Source: Xiphias gladius
Taxonomy: Eukaryota; Chordata; Actinopteri; Istiophoriformes; Xiphiidae
DNA length: 64,000 nt
Assembly: GCF_016859285.1 (NCBI RefSeq)
Contig: NC_053403.1
Span: forward strand, 24,053,948-24,117,947
Reading direction: 5' to 3'
Shown here: positions 48,801 to 58,215 of the stretch, one piece after another
Numbering within the stretch: position 1 is the stretch's first letter
Layout: each line of letters opens with the position of its first letter
Translations under genes and position numbers: made by a program
The notes under the pieces: generated by a model
Told to the model about the DNA's origin: nothing
The model's input: the letters and a program-made list of their open reading frames with translations, nothing else
Databases searched by the model: none

Positions 48801-50413
48801 CTAAATTGAGTTTAGGGCTATGTTCACACCTGACTGGCCTGCACTGCCTTCACTTTTGCATTCTTCATTATGTTGTAAATTTTATTTAATTTTTTGGGGG
48901 GTTTTTTGCCCTTCAGTCTCTACTCAATAACCCACAATGACAAAGTAAAAAAATGTTTTTAGACATCTGTGCAATTTATTAAAAATCAAAAACTAAAATC
49001 TCTCATTTACAAAAAGTATCCAGGCCCTTATTTTAGTACTTTGTTGAAGCCCCTCTGGCAGAAATTACAGATTCAAGTCTGAGCTTTACACACCTGGATA
49101 CAGCCAGTTAATCCTAGTCTTCCTGGCATATCCTCTCAAGCTCTGTCAGACTGGATGTGAAGCGTCTGTGAGCTGCCATCTTCATATCTCTCCACAGATG
49201 TTCTATGGGGTTTAAGTCTCGGCTTTGGCTGGGCCTTTCAAGGATAATCAAAGACTTGACCCAGAGCCACTCCAGCATTTTCTTTGCTGTATGCTTTAGG
49301 GTCATTGTCGTGCTGCACGGTGATTTGTCGCCCCAGTCTTAGGTCTCGTGCACTCTAGAGTAGGTATTCTTCAAGGACCTCTCTGTATTTGGCTGCATTC
49401 ATCCTTACCTCAATTCTGAACAGTCTCCCTGTCCCTTCCACTGAGAAGCCCCCCAATACCATGATGCTGCCCCCATAGGGTTGGTATTAGCCAGGTGATG
49501 AGCGATGCCTGGTGTTCACCAGACATAGTGTTTGGAGTTCTGGCCAAAGAGTTCAGTTTTTGTCTCATCAGACAAGAGACTCTTTTTCCTCATGCTTTCA
49601 CAGTCCTTTAAATATTGTTTGACAAACTCCAAGCGAGCTGTCATCTGCTTTTTACTCAAAGTGGTTTCTGAGATAGTCGTCCATCCGGCAGGTTCTCCCA
49701 TCTCTGTTTCAGTGACTGTTGGGCCTGGGTCACCTCCCAGACCAAGGCCCGTCTGGTCTGGTTACTCAGTTTGGCTGGACGGCCAACTCTAGGTAGAGTC
49801 CTGGTGATTCAAAATGTCTTCCATTTCAAAATGGTTGAGGTCGCTGTGCTCTTGAGAACACTAAAAGCTTTAGAAATGGTTTTGTACCCTTAAACCCTGA
49901 TCTGTGCCTCGCCGGAGTTCCTTGGACTTCAGGGCTTGGTTTTTGTCCTGTCATGCAGTGTGACTTGTGGGACCTTTTATAGATACAGGTGTATATACAG
50001 GTGTGAGCCTTTCTAATCTATGTCCAAACAATTTGGACTGCCGCAGCAAAAGGTCTGAATACTTGAAAATGTGTTTTGATTTTTGATTTATGAGTATTGA
50101 TTTTTAATAAAATTGCAAAAATGTTTAACGTTTAAAAACATGTTTTCACTTTGTCATTATGGGTTTATGGAGTGCAGACTGATGGGCAAAAATGGCAATT
50201 TTATCCATTTAAAATTAAGACAACAACACAATGAGGTGTGCAAAAAGTGAAGGGTTCTGAATACTTTCTGAAGCTACTGGAGTACACTGATCAGCCACAA
50301 CATTTAAAACCAGTTACCGGTTGTAATGAATGGTGTAAAATAATATTCCAGCTGAGATCAACTCTTGTTTTGTCTTTGCCAGTGTGAAGAATGAGCAGAC
50401 CAGCAGTGCCTGA
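33848..50413 (+). CDS. hdac2: Histone deacetylase 2 (class I, zinc-dependent), 14 exons
   Basis: This is the nuclear lysine deacetylase of the Sin3, NuRD and CoREST co-repressor complexes. Coding exons: 33848-33902, 35562-35674, 35812-35929, 37157-37231, 40613-40751, 40953-41094, 41408-41500, 43754-43862, 44021-44161, 46628-46736, 47509-47639, 48444-48599, 48699-48756, 50383-50413. All junctions are GT-AG and in phase, giving 489 aa (human 488). Seen: the charge-relay pair H142/H143 (GGLHHAKK), zinc ligands D178 and H180 (DIDIHHGDG) and D266 (CGADSLSGD), catalytic Y305 (GGGGYTIRN), and CK2-type serines S423/S425 in [17 protein letters not shown]2-type rather than HDAC1-type residues include [22 protein letters not shown] and [18 protein letters not shown]. 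The acidic/lysine-rich tail ends in [10 protein letters not shown]. Odd: SAGGSAAGSV replaces the usual STGGSVAGAV at the exon 4/5 junction, and some donors are weak (intron 9 GTTTGT, intron 13 GTGATA). The start is the ATG giving MAYTTAGG, like mammalian MAYSQGG. Confidence 0.96.
35975..36605 (+). repeat. Unclassified dispersed repeat, copy 1 (hdac2 intron 3)
   Basis: This copy shares long blocks with 41763-42590, including CCAGCCCTATAAA, GGAGTTTCCCCATTGG, AGATTTACCAACTTTTCACA, CTTAGCTACTTTCCATAGA and the distal ACAGTCACTATTTCATACTT. It lacks an internal block present in copy 2. It starts about 45-80 bases after the exon 3 donor. There is no coding capacity and I do not recognise the family. 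Confidence 0.75.
37505..39178 (-). mobile_element. Tc1-like transposon relic in hdac2 intron 4 (family A)
   Basis: Minus-strand reading frames at 37973-38359 and 37584-37949 encode a Tc1 transposase in pieces: an N-terminal helix-turn-helix part ([20 protein letters not shown]), the first catalytic aspartate in [11 protein letters not shown], and a degraded C-terminal part ([17 protein letters not shown], in place of the usual W.SQS.DLNPIE). The right terminal repeat ends at GTCCAAATACTTATAGACCT; the left end is truncated. Frameshifts and stops make it non-functional. A separate repeat is inserted inside it at about 38515-38771. Related ends occur at 490-957, 2503-2745 and 45256-45600. Confidence 0.85.
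38515..38771. mobile_element. Short dispersed repeat nested in the Tc1 relic
   Basis: This insertion interrupts the family A Tc1 sequence. The related Tc1 copy at 541-560 reads straight through CCTAATGATGGCCTCC. Here AATGAT occurs on both sides of the insert, consistent with a 6-base target duplication. The insert carries a poly(T) tract, GTCGCCAAGTAATTGATCATG, and the tail TGCGCTATATAAATAAAATT that is common in fish genomes. Its class (SINE or LINE tail) is uncertain. Confidence 0.65.
41763..42590 (+). repeat. Unclassified dispersed repeat, copy 2 (hdac2 intron 7)
   Basis: This is the longest copy of the family seen at 35975-36605 and 21365-21690, in the same orientation as copy 1. It opens with a GACTGACTGAGTGAG-type stutter and ends near CATACTAGGTTTTGACTAGTC. 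No open reading frame of interest was seen. The family could be a non-autonomous DNA element; I could not define the ends with confidence. Confidence 0.75.
44625..45065 (+). pseudogene. hAT transposon 5' end with BED zinc finger relic (hdac2 intron 9)
   Basis: The stretch opens with a hAT-like terminus (TTAGGGCTG...) at about 44625. From 44928 a frame reads [19 protein letters not shown], then, through stop codons, [18 protein letters not shown]. This pattern resembles the BED-type zinc finger at the start of hAT transposases (an aromatic-rich W..F.K.D segment, CxxC, then HHSSTT). Two in-frame stops lie inside the finger and no downstream transposase domain follows. It is a dead fragment. Confidence 0.6.
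45105..45131. repeat. Tc1-type terminal fragment
   Basis: TACACCGATCAGCCACAACATT matches the fragment at 50283-50305 (TACACTGATCAGCCACAACATT). This sequence resembles the outer end of a widespread fish Tc1-type element. Here it runs directly into the (GAGT)n tract. Confidence 0.55.
45134..45255 (+). repeat. (GAGT)n microsatellite in hdac2 intron 9
   Basis: About 120 bases of GAGT units with an internal GA stretch. It sits between a Tc1 terminal fragment and a family A Tc1 fragment. Confidence 0.95.
45256..45600 (-). mobile_element. Tc1-like 5' fragment (family A) in hdac2 intron 9
   Basis: This stretch is colinear with 38210-38515, for example ATTTGAACCTTGTGGTAAAC, GGCTAGATGTTGTGAAAGGG and TTGATTTGGCCACTCCTAAA. 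It covers the N-terminal coding part of the transposase on the minus strand. No catalytic region is present. Confidence 0.8.
48845..50280 (-). mobile_element. Tc1-like transposon relic filling hdac2 intron 13
   Basis: Both ends share long inverted repeats: TTCAGTCTCTACTCAATAAC near 48916 mirrors GTTTATGGAGTGCAGACTGA near 50170, flanked by CATTATGTTG and its counterpart CAACACAATGAGGTG. Minus-strand pieces at 49516-49701 ([12 protein letters not shown], first catalytic Asp) and 49114-49305 ([19 protein letters not shown] signature region) identify a DD34E transposase. Stops and frameshifts separate the pieces. The element takes up about 1.4 kb of the 1.63-kb intron, and its 3' flank ends near a second Tc1-type end 50-100 bases from the exon 14 acceptor. 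Confidence 0.85.
50283..50340. repeat. Tc1-type terminal fragment next to the last hdac2 exon
   Basis: TACACTGATCAGCCACAACATTTAAAACC resembles the end of a common fish Tc1-type element and recurs at 45105. It lies within 100 bases of the exon 14 acceptor (50381-50382). Confidence 0.55.
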
Positions 50414-50760
50414 GTTCTCCTTAAACAAACACAACTCTGCGGTGCTGTCCACCCTCAAGGATCCAACTCTTCAGCGAATCACCATCAGAAGCATTATATT
50501 TATTATGACTCTCCATTTTCTACTTGTAAATCTCTTGTGAATTGTAAGCATCTCTCTTTGTGTAGTGCATCAGTGGATTTCTTGAATCCGCCACTTGAAT
50601 TTGACATACTATGTCCTTTGATACCCATTAAACCATTTGATTCCAATGTGCTTGATCTTCTGAAGGAAATGTCGACTTACTTGTTTTTAAGTAGCGGTGG
50701 GTAATCTGTAGATGAACCTACAATGATTTCGTGTTTAAATTTTGATATTTTGCATTTGTC

Positions 50761-50766
50761 AATAAA
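50761..50766 (+). promoter_or_regulatory. hdac2: Poly(A) signal of hdac2
   Basis: AATAAA followed by a T-rich stretch, 348 bases after the hdac2 stop codon. It is the first canonical signal in the 3' flank and gives a 3'UTR of about 370 bases. Confidence 0.65.
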
Positions 50767-50789
50767 ACTTTTTTATACTATACCCATGA

Positions 50790-51770
50790 CGTGTGGTAAT
50801 CTATGGGGCTTCCTCCTCTTCTGAGCTTGGTGTAATGAAAATGTACGGTCACACGGGGGCGTTGTGACCCAAGAGATCGCATCTGAAGGTGCAGCGGCAG
50901 CGCTGAAGGTACTGAGCGCGCTTAATGTGTTGGAAACCCATGTTTCATAACGAGCGCAAATATATTGGAGAGCATAAACTAGGATACGTCCAACATGAAT
51001 ACTTGCTTGATGAATTTGGCATTTCAGAAAAAAACCCAACCAGGACAACTCAAACGTAATAAAATGCAATTTTATCGGTTAGAATTCTCACTCCTGTCGT
51101 CCACCATAACTGGTTTGATAGACGCAGACCCTAAAGATTGAGAGGCAACTCTGAATAAAGTTGAAGTTATTTGCCGAGTCATGACTTATTTGTGCGTTTA
51201 AGGAATGCCGAATTGTAAAGTGTCTCCTCGTTATTGCCAAATGTCCGTACATGAGATTCTGCCAGCAATATTTCCTTCGTAGCAATCAAAGACACTTTGA
51301 ACAGTCGGAGTTTTGAATTGAAGTTGTTCTGTTTAGGAGCCTGGAAGCCACATCGAGTGAAAATCAGCCACGATCCAGGTAAGATGGTGTTTGGAAATGT
51401 TTTGGTCGCTGACTTAAAATAGACCAATGCTAGCTTGAGTAGACTGACGCCGCTGTCTTTAAGCCGTTCGCCTGCTCGATTGTACCCTCCAGTTTCAGAA
51501 ACTCACTTTTCCTTTTACAGCGAGAGTAAAGTTCCCTGAGTTTCACACTGGTTTTCACCTGTTGATAGAACAGGGAGAGAACGGTATACTCTACTATATA
51601 CTTGTCCACTTCGCTCGCTGTGTATCTTACTCTGTCCAATATCAGAACTATTAACGTTAGTCTCAGATAAGAAATTAGGGGAAATCTGTGTCACGTTAAG
51701 GCCTATGATCATCACATATTCATTTGGAGGCTTTGACATACAGTAGGTTGCAGCACTTCGGTATCTCAGC
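50790..51770. other. Convergent hdac2-marcks intergenic sequence
   Basis: No gene or recognisable repeat was seen. Reading frames here are short and show no family resemblance. Confidence 0.5.
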
Positions 51771-51771
51771 A

Positions 51772-53572
51772 ACTACAGTGGTGCTTGAAAGTTTGGGACC
51801 TCTCTAGAATTTTTCTATATTTCTGCATAAGCATGACCTAAAACATCATCAGATTTTCGCACTAGTCCTAAATGTAGTTAAAGAGAACTCAGTTAAACGA
51901 ATGAGAGAAAAAAAGCATACTGGGTCATTTATGTATTGAGGAAACGGATCCAATATTACATATCTGTGAGTGGCAAAGTACAGTATGTGAACCCCTAGGA
52001 TAAGCAGTTAATTTGAAGGTGAAATTCGAGTGAGGCGTTTTCAATCAATGGAAAGACAATCAGGTTTGAGTGGGCACCCTGTTTTATTTAAAGAATAGGG
52101 ATCAATCAAAGGGCGGCACGGTGGTGCAGTGGTTAGCACCATTTCCTCCGGGGAAGAAGGTTCTGGGTCCGAACTGGCTGTGTGGAGTTTGCATGTTCTC
52201 CCCTGTGCCTGCGTGGGTTTCCTCCAGGTACTCCAGCTACTTCCCACAGTCCAAAGACATGGAATCAGGCGGGAAAAGGTTACAAAACCATCTCTAACTT
52301 CACCAGTCCACTGACAGTCAGTCAGACAGATTGTGTACAAATGTGTACCCTCCCCAGGAATGGTCGACCAAGAAAGATCCCTCCAAGAGCAAGGCAAGGT
52401 CACAAAGGAGCCCAGGGTAACTTCTAAGCAACTAAAGGGTCCACCATCAGGAGAATACTGGACACCAATGGTGTGCATTGCAAGGTTGCAAAGAGAAAGC
52501 CACTGCTCTCCTTAAAGAACATTGTTGCCTGTCCGCAGTTTGATCAAGATCAGAAGAGAAAGGAAAACACTGCATTCCAGCATAAGAACCTTATCCTACC
52601 TTTTAAAACATGGCGGTGGCAATACCATGGATTGGGCCCCGTTTTGCTGCATCTGGGCCAGGGAGGCTTGCCATCATTGATGGAACAATTAATTCTGAAT
52701 TATACCAGCGACTTCTAAAGGAAATCATCAGGACATCTGTCCCTGAACTGAATCTCAAGGGAATGTGGGTCATGTAGCAAGACGATGACCCTAAGCACTC
52801 AAGTCGTTCTACCAAAGAATGGTTAAAGAGGAATAAAGTTAATGTTTTGTAATGGGCGCGGCAAAGTCCTGACCTTAATCCAACTGAAAAGTTGTGGAAG
52901 GACCTGAAGCGAGCAGTTCACGTGAAGAAGCCCACTAACATCCCAGTGTTGAAGCTGTTCTTTGCGGAAGAATGGGCTAAAATTCCTCCAAGCCGATGGG
53001 CAGGACTCATCAACGGTTAAGGGGGTCACTCCAGAATACCGAAAGCAAAGGTTCAGATACTGTACTTTCAAACTTTCAAACACCACTGTGTACATAAAAC
53101 CCACTCCAGCTGAATCTTGAAGTGGAAACATTTTGATCTGTGACTTTACATGAAGGGACTTATGTACACTACCTCAATCTTTACAACTGTTATTTAAATT
53201 TACGTAATTCAGTGTCTCAGTGTTTCTGAAATTGAAGCATAGAAAAAATAAACAGTTGGACATTTTAAAAACAGTCTGTACAACACTGCCTCTGTGCAGA
53301 CAGAGGGTTTGTAAGTAATCAACAACAGTTGGGAAACCTGTAAGAAATGTTTGCATTAAAATTCAAGGCTTAATTTACTTCCATTGCTGCAGGAGAGCTG
53401 TAAATTGACCAATTTCTTAAATCCAGTTTATGTTGACCTAAGCTTTTTTTTTTTTTTCCCCCCTGCAGTTAACTGCTTACCTTTGTACCGTAATTCACTG
53501 GAATTGAACAGCTGAAATTTCAATAAAAACTAGAAAAATGGGGGTGTTCTAAAACTTTTGACTGGTATTGTA
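51772..53572 (+). mobile_element. Tc1-like transposon relic with internal insertion
   Basis: The left end (GTGCTTGAAAGTTTGGGACC) and right end (GTTCTAAAACTTTTGACTGG) look like degraded Tc1 termini. Plus-strand coding relics include the second-aspartate region QDDDPKHSS just after a stop at 52776, and SPDLNPTEKLWKDLKRAV at about 52868-52920. Numerous stops make it dead. A SINE-like segment is inserted at about 52112-52262. It lies between the converging hdac2 and marcks genes. Confidence 0.8.
52112..52262 (+). mobile_element. tRNA-SINE-like dispersed repeat inside the Tc1 relic
   Basis: The sequence opens GGGCGGCACGGTGGTGCAGTGG and continues with TGTGTGGAGTTTGCATGTTCTC and CCCACAGTCCAAAGACATG. 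It is a repeat very common in fish genomes whose start resembles an RNA polymerase III A-box region. It interrupts the Tc1 transposase coding relic. Its formal class is not certain from sequence alone. Confidence 0.7.
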
Positions 53573-53999
53573 TGTGTAAAGCTGAGTTTGTAATTGCTGA
53601 TTGTTTAGCTGGTTTTGGCCCCTTGGTTCCATTGAAGGGAAATTTTCGAGCCCCCCCAGTTAAAAATGTGTTTTACGTTTTGTTATGTCAATCGGATGTT
53701 TTAGCTTCACTTTGCAGAAAGGTGCTTGTTTGACAACAGGAAACTGTTTTCACGTCTGTCTCCTGGTGAGAGAAAGGTTTTTCTCACCTTAAATCTCAGT
53801 ATAAGAAGCGTTTGTATTTTACGACATCACCACTAGTTTGAAGCGAGTCCCCATCCAATATGCAGCTTACGCGAGTGTGATGTGGAGATTGAAGCCTCAA
53901 GGTCCCATACACTGAGAATGGACTTTTCAGTAAGTTAGGAGACATCTTGTTTCCAGCAGTTGAACTTTTGAAAAGAACAATATTTGCATATTCGCAGAT

Positions 54000-54145
54000 T
54001 CTGCAAACGAGGAGATGTAATTTAAAGAATTTTAACTAGGTAATTGAACTTTTTTGCAGAAAAATCCAATCAGATACAGAATACCATCCCAAGCAGAGTA
54101 TTTCCATATGTCTTAAACATGTCTGGAGGGGAACCTTAATGCTGC
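54000..54145 (+). repeat. Dispersed repeat shared with 2810-2890
   Basis: AACTAGGTAATT and CCAAGCAGAGTATTTCCATATGTCTTAAACAT, followed by GGAGGGGAACCTT, closely match the series at 2815-2890. The family is not recognised. Confidence 0.5.
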
Positions 54146-54623
54146 AGCATATCGTGTATATCGACCCCAGGACATAAAGCCAGGTCCATAAAGAAATGGT
54201 TTTCCCAGAGCCTGGTCTTCAAGCCTATCCTATCCGAAACCTCTGGGATGGACTGGAATTGGAATTCAAAACAAATCCCTGCAGCCAGGGAGTCTGAAAC
54301 CAGAGGGGTGTAGGCTATTACAAGAGCACATTAATACCCACAGTGTTGTTCAACAATCACATGTTGGCGTAAAGCTCTGGTGTCCGTATATTTTTGGCCA
54401 CGTAGAGTAGGTTGCAGCTCAACTTTTGTCCTGCCCCTTTCATATTCCTCATATTGTAACATTTGATCCTATGAGCTAAAATAAATATTTATACCCTGGA
54501 TTTCACCTTGAAGGCGCAGGGCTGCTGCAGTATAAATAAACTGGCTAGGATATTATTAATACGTGTAAAGCCCGGTAAACCAACAGTAGGAAATACACAA
54601 ATAACGACAGATGCGGCTCAAAT

Positions 54624-54639
54624 TTTATTCACATTTATT
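54624..54639 (-). promoter_or_regulatory. marcks: Candidate poly(A) signals of marcks
   Basis: Two TTTATT hexamers (AATAAA on the minus strand) lie at 54624-54629 and 54634-54639, about 1.2 kb after the marcks stop codon. This gives a long 3'UTR, typical for MARCKS. Another minus-strand AATAAA near 55122 could act as an earlier site. Confidence 0.45.
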
Positions 54640-54771
54640 TTTGCTTTTAGTGTGCTCACAGAAAATTAGAACACCTTAAGCAGAGGAGTTTAATAGCATT
54701 TTTTGTAAGCAAAGTTACATTCCATCTCTAAGTCAAATTGGTCAAAGCTTCTCCACTATTTACAAAAGAAA

Positions 54772-54804
<33 letters not shown>

Positions 54805-55831
54805 AGACAAGATGCTACACAAACATTTGCATCTGATAGGTTCCTTAAATTCTGTCAAAGACCACTGAAAAAGCATTGCTTGCTGTAATCAAAAAACATA
54901 CCACAGTATATAAACAGTTAACCATTCCACTTATCACAGCTTGGTTTTTGAGTTCAAAATTGCTTAAGAAGGTCTTTTGGGATGACTTTTTTTGTGTGTT
55001 GTTATCTTACAAAAATGAGCGGGTGGAAAAAAGAGCTGCAAACTTCATGTGCTTCTTGAGATCAAGATTTCATTTTGTACAATAATCACAGTTAAAAACA
55101 CCCCGCCTATACATACTTACATTTTTATTAAGGTCATAAAACCAACAATAAACAATAAAGCCTATACAAGTTGTATTTCTACCGAATCACTGACTGGTAC
55201 AGCTAATGAGAAGTGAAAAGCGTCTATGAGTTTATATGACTTCCTAAAGACCTAACTCTGGGATTCTTTTGTCGGCTCATCATGAAAATGACTTAGTGTT
55301 GTAAATTGTATGGTGTATATAGATGTTGGTCTCATAGTTTTGCGGACTATTCTTTTCATCATAGTCTGCGGCACATTTCCCAGGCCCCTTACTCCCTCCC
55401 TCCCTGAACTCACCTCCCCCCTTCATTTACAGCTCAACCCCCGTCTCCTTCATACCACGGGCATGTCCATACCATTTTGCTTACATTTTGTATAAAAATT
55501 CAAAACAAAAAAAAACAAAACAAAACAAAAACTTAATACTGATGAAAAATATATGGCAGAGTGTGGAAGTATTTAATCTGTTGTACATATTGAAGCCACC
55601 CACCTTCCTAGCCCACTGGAATGTGACGTAACAATGGACTGAGATGGGTTTTGTGTGAGGGGGAATGGAAACCAAAAATCAAAAATAAAGAAAAGCTTTA
55701 AAATATCCCTGGTTGTAGACAAGTTCTTCAAAGCCAAGATCTGGCATCACTCCAACATACAAACAGGGAAATGTTCTTTGATTATCTTTTTTTCTCCTTT
55801 TTTTTTTTTTAATTTCTTCCCCTCTCCAAAC
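54640..55831 (-). other. marcks: Probable marcks 3'UTR
   Basis: The AT-rich sequence after the marcks stop contains T- and A-rich runs, a GA-rich tract at 54773-54807, and no other coding signal. The extent is inferred from the poly(A) signals. Confidence 0.5.
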
Positions 55832-57811
55832 TTATTCAGCAGCCTCAGCAGCTGCAGCTGGAGCCTCCGCTGATGCTGCTTCCTGTGAGGCCGGGGTGGC
55901 CTCCTCTGTTTTGGGCTCCTCCTCAGCTGCAGGCTCGGCCGGCTTCTCCTCTGCCTTTGGCTCCTCTGCAGGAGCAGCCTCCTTGGCCTCCTCAGCAGGT
56001 TTCTCTGCTGGTGCTGCCGCCTCTGGCTTGGCTTCTACCTCCTCCTCGGCCTGCTCCGCAGCAGGTGCAGCCTCCTCCTCAGCAGGCTTGGCCTCCTCAC
56101 TAGCAGCCGCCACTTCCTGCGCGCCCTCGGCCTTGGCCTCCTCTGTGGACGCTGCGGCCGCAGCCGCCTCCTCATTCTCAGCCCCGTCTCCCGTCTCCTT
56201 TTTGGTCTTCTTGAAAGAAAAACCACTGAGCTTGAATGACTTCTTGAAGGAGAACTTCTTTTTCTTCTTCTTGGGCGTCTCATTGCTGGTGGAAGGTGCG
56301 GCAGCGTCCTCTGCCTTCGCTGCCTCTCCCTCAGCAGGCGCAGGAGATGCCGCCTCTACCTTCTCCCCATCTGCAGCCTCCACCTCAACGGGGGCAGCCT
56401 CGGCCTTCTCGGCCTCCTCCTTGGGGCTCTCCTCTGCCGTGGCGCTGCCGTTGGCCTGCACCTCCTCTTTGCCATTCTCAGCTGCTGCAGGAGAGGCATC
56501 CCCATTCGCTTTGACATGTCCGTTTTCCTAAAAAGAAAACACAGCGGCTGTTAACACCGTGTACGGCGCTGGCATGGTTTCAGAAGTCAAGCTGGACAGT
56601 GCCACCGATGGACACCAGGGGCAGCAGAAACCATCGAATCAGCAGTGACAAAAGCAGACACTCAGTCCAGCCTGACTCAGTTTTCTACTTTCAAGCTTTC
56701 AGAGCACACGCTTTACATGGGATTAATCCCTCACAAAGTAGCAGTCACGCATTTGACTCAACAGTGCCGCGCGTTTCCTCATCCTTTCGACCTGGACTTC
56801 ATTCGCGCTCCGAGCGAGAGAGCGCGCAGTGCCTCCGCTGGATCGCAAGGGGTCGGTGCAAGGCCGCTCCGACAGCGGAGCGCCAAAGCGGAGCAGCTGC
56901 TCATTAAAACAGCAGATGCTCATTAGTTCAGCACATCACGGAGAGGAGAGTTCAGATGCATTTCCTAAAAATGCATCAACCCTCAACGAGGTTCTGAATT
57001 GTTTGTTTTTTCCCCCCTAAATCCAAACTTTAAAAACGGAGCTGCTAAGACCAGCACGAGCCGTATTCTCTCCCGGGCGCACCGCTGGCTCCGCGCCTCT
57101 CTCCTCCCGTGTGAGAGCCGACTGCCATCTCCACTTTCTAGTCGAGCATCTGTAACAAAAGGCGTGGTGCTCCGAGCGCACACGGCCTTTGTTGACGCCG
57201 TGCACCTCGTCTTATTCGACAACTTCCAAATTACGATCGAGAGGGGGCTTCGTTCAAAGCCAAAGCAGTCCGCGGTCATCCTACAGTTATTTCTGTAGGA
57301 AATTCACCAACCAACCACTCAACGCATGACTTCACATGACACATGGATTCAAATCCTGTAATTCAAAGTGATCAACGACAAAAGATTCGACCGAACCGAC
57401 TTCTTCTTCTTCTTCAAACATAAAAGCTCATTTTTGTGGAATTTCTTTTCAACATTGGCTCAATATTGCGCCCCGTTTTCCGTGGAAAAATGAAAATATC
57501 AAATGATCAACTGTTGCTCATGAAGTACAATGTATTCATATTAAAAAAAACAAGTCTTTCCATTTGGTTTAAACTCCCCCGCGGATCTTCATTCAATATA
57601 TCCACAATTACGCACGGATTGCGCCCTCAGTGCGCAGCCCCCTCCAGATCGACCAGACGCCCCCCCCCCCCACCCCCGATGGATGTAACGAGCTGGATAT
57701 TAAAATATCATTTACCTGTCCATTGGTCTTGGTGGGTGAAGAAACAGCCTCTCCTGGCTTTTCAGCCGCGGTTTCAGCCTTTCCAGCTGTCTTGGACAAT
57801 TGCGCTCCCAT
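55832..57811 (-). CDS. marcks: Myristoylated alanine-rich C-kinase substrate (MARCKS), two exons
   Basis: This is a PKC substrate that binds PIP2, calmodulin and actin at the inner plasma membrane. On the minus strand, exon 1 is 57811-57716 (32 codons) and exon 2 is 56527-55832 (231 codons plus stop). They join in phase (GGACAG|gtaaat...ttttag|GAAAAC) to give 263 aa; human MARCKS is 332. Seen: N-terminal MGAQLSK with Gly2 for myristoylation; the MH2 region split by the intron at NGQ|ENGHVK, the same place as in mammals; an Ala/Glu/Pro-rich body; the basic effector domain at about residues 118-142 (six lysines, then FSFKKSFKLSGFSFKK) with PKC-site serines 125, 129, 133 and 136; and a C-terminus ending EAAE. 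SFKLSGFSF rather than PFKLSGLSF separates it from MARCKSL1. It is shorter than the mammalian protein because the low-complexity tail is smaller. It is convergent with hdac2. Confidence 0.95.
56528..57715 (-). other. marcks: marcks intron 1
   Basis: This intron of about 1.2 kb is GC-rich in its middle (56750-57200), which suggests a CpG-rich 5' end of the gene. Open frames on both strands here show no known domain and are best explained by the high G+C. A poly(C) run at 57660-57675 lies near the donor site. Confidence 0.8.
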
Positions 57812-58139
57812 GCTTTTCGCTCCAACAAAGAAACTCAACTGATCCAAAAAACGAACAAAGACCCACAAGCCTCTTTGTTGAAACGCAAAGCTCTTCGCTG
57901 CTGTCTCCCACTCTCTCTGCGCAGGGGAAAAAGTTCACAAAGAAAAATGTAAAGCAAAGTCCAGGTAGAGTGAGGAGGATTTTTTTTAAAATAGCAGGAA
58001 AAGCTGGCAGGTGAGGAGAAGTAATAAAATCCCAGATTGGTGGCCGTGTCGCTGTAGACAGGCTGCAAAATGGAGAAATTTCCCTTGTTGCTAATAAGAT
58101 GCGGAGTCCAACGCCCAAGTGCAGAGATGAATGGGCGCT

Positions 58140-58215
58140 CCGAGCGATGACGGCACCGCACTCTGATTCAGCCAATCACAGCCTCCTCTCGGAAGGGGCG
58201 GGGTCTGGAAAGGGA
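58140..58215 (-). promoter_or_regulatory. marcks: marcks promoter region
   Basis: About 340-400 bases upstream of the marcks start there is a CCAAT box (58172-58176, GCCAATCACAG), a GC box (GGGGCGGGG, 58195-58203) and a CRE half-site (TGACGG, about 58147). No TATA box is evident. The actual start site is unknown. Confidence 0.6.

Noticed and set aside
33848..50413. HDAC1 instead of HDAC2
   Set aside because: Diagnostic residues ([33 protein letters not shown]) and the hs3st5/marcks neighbours favour HDAC2.
55873..56531. Long plus-strand frames (up to 211 codons) opposite marcks exon 2
   Set aside because: They are shadows of the GC-rich, low-complexity marcks coding sequence; the minus strand carries the recognised MARCKS protein.
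57436..58014. 192-codon plus-strand frame over marcks exon 1
   Set aside because: There is no domain or splice context, and it overlaps the marcks first exon and 5'UTR antisense.
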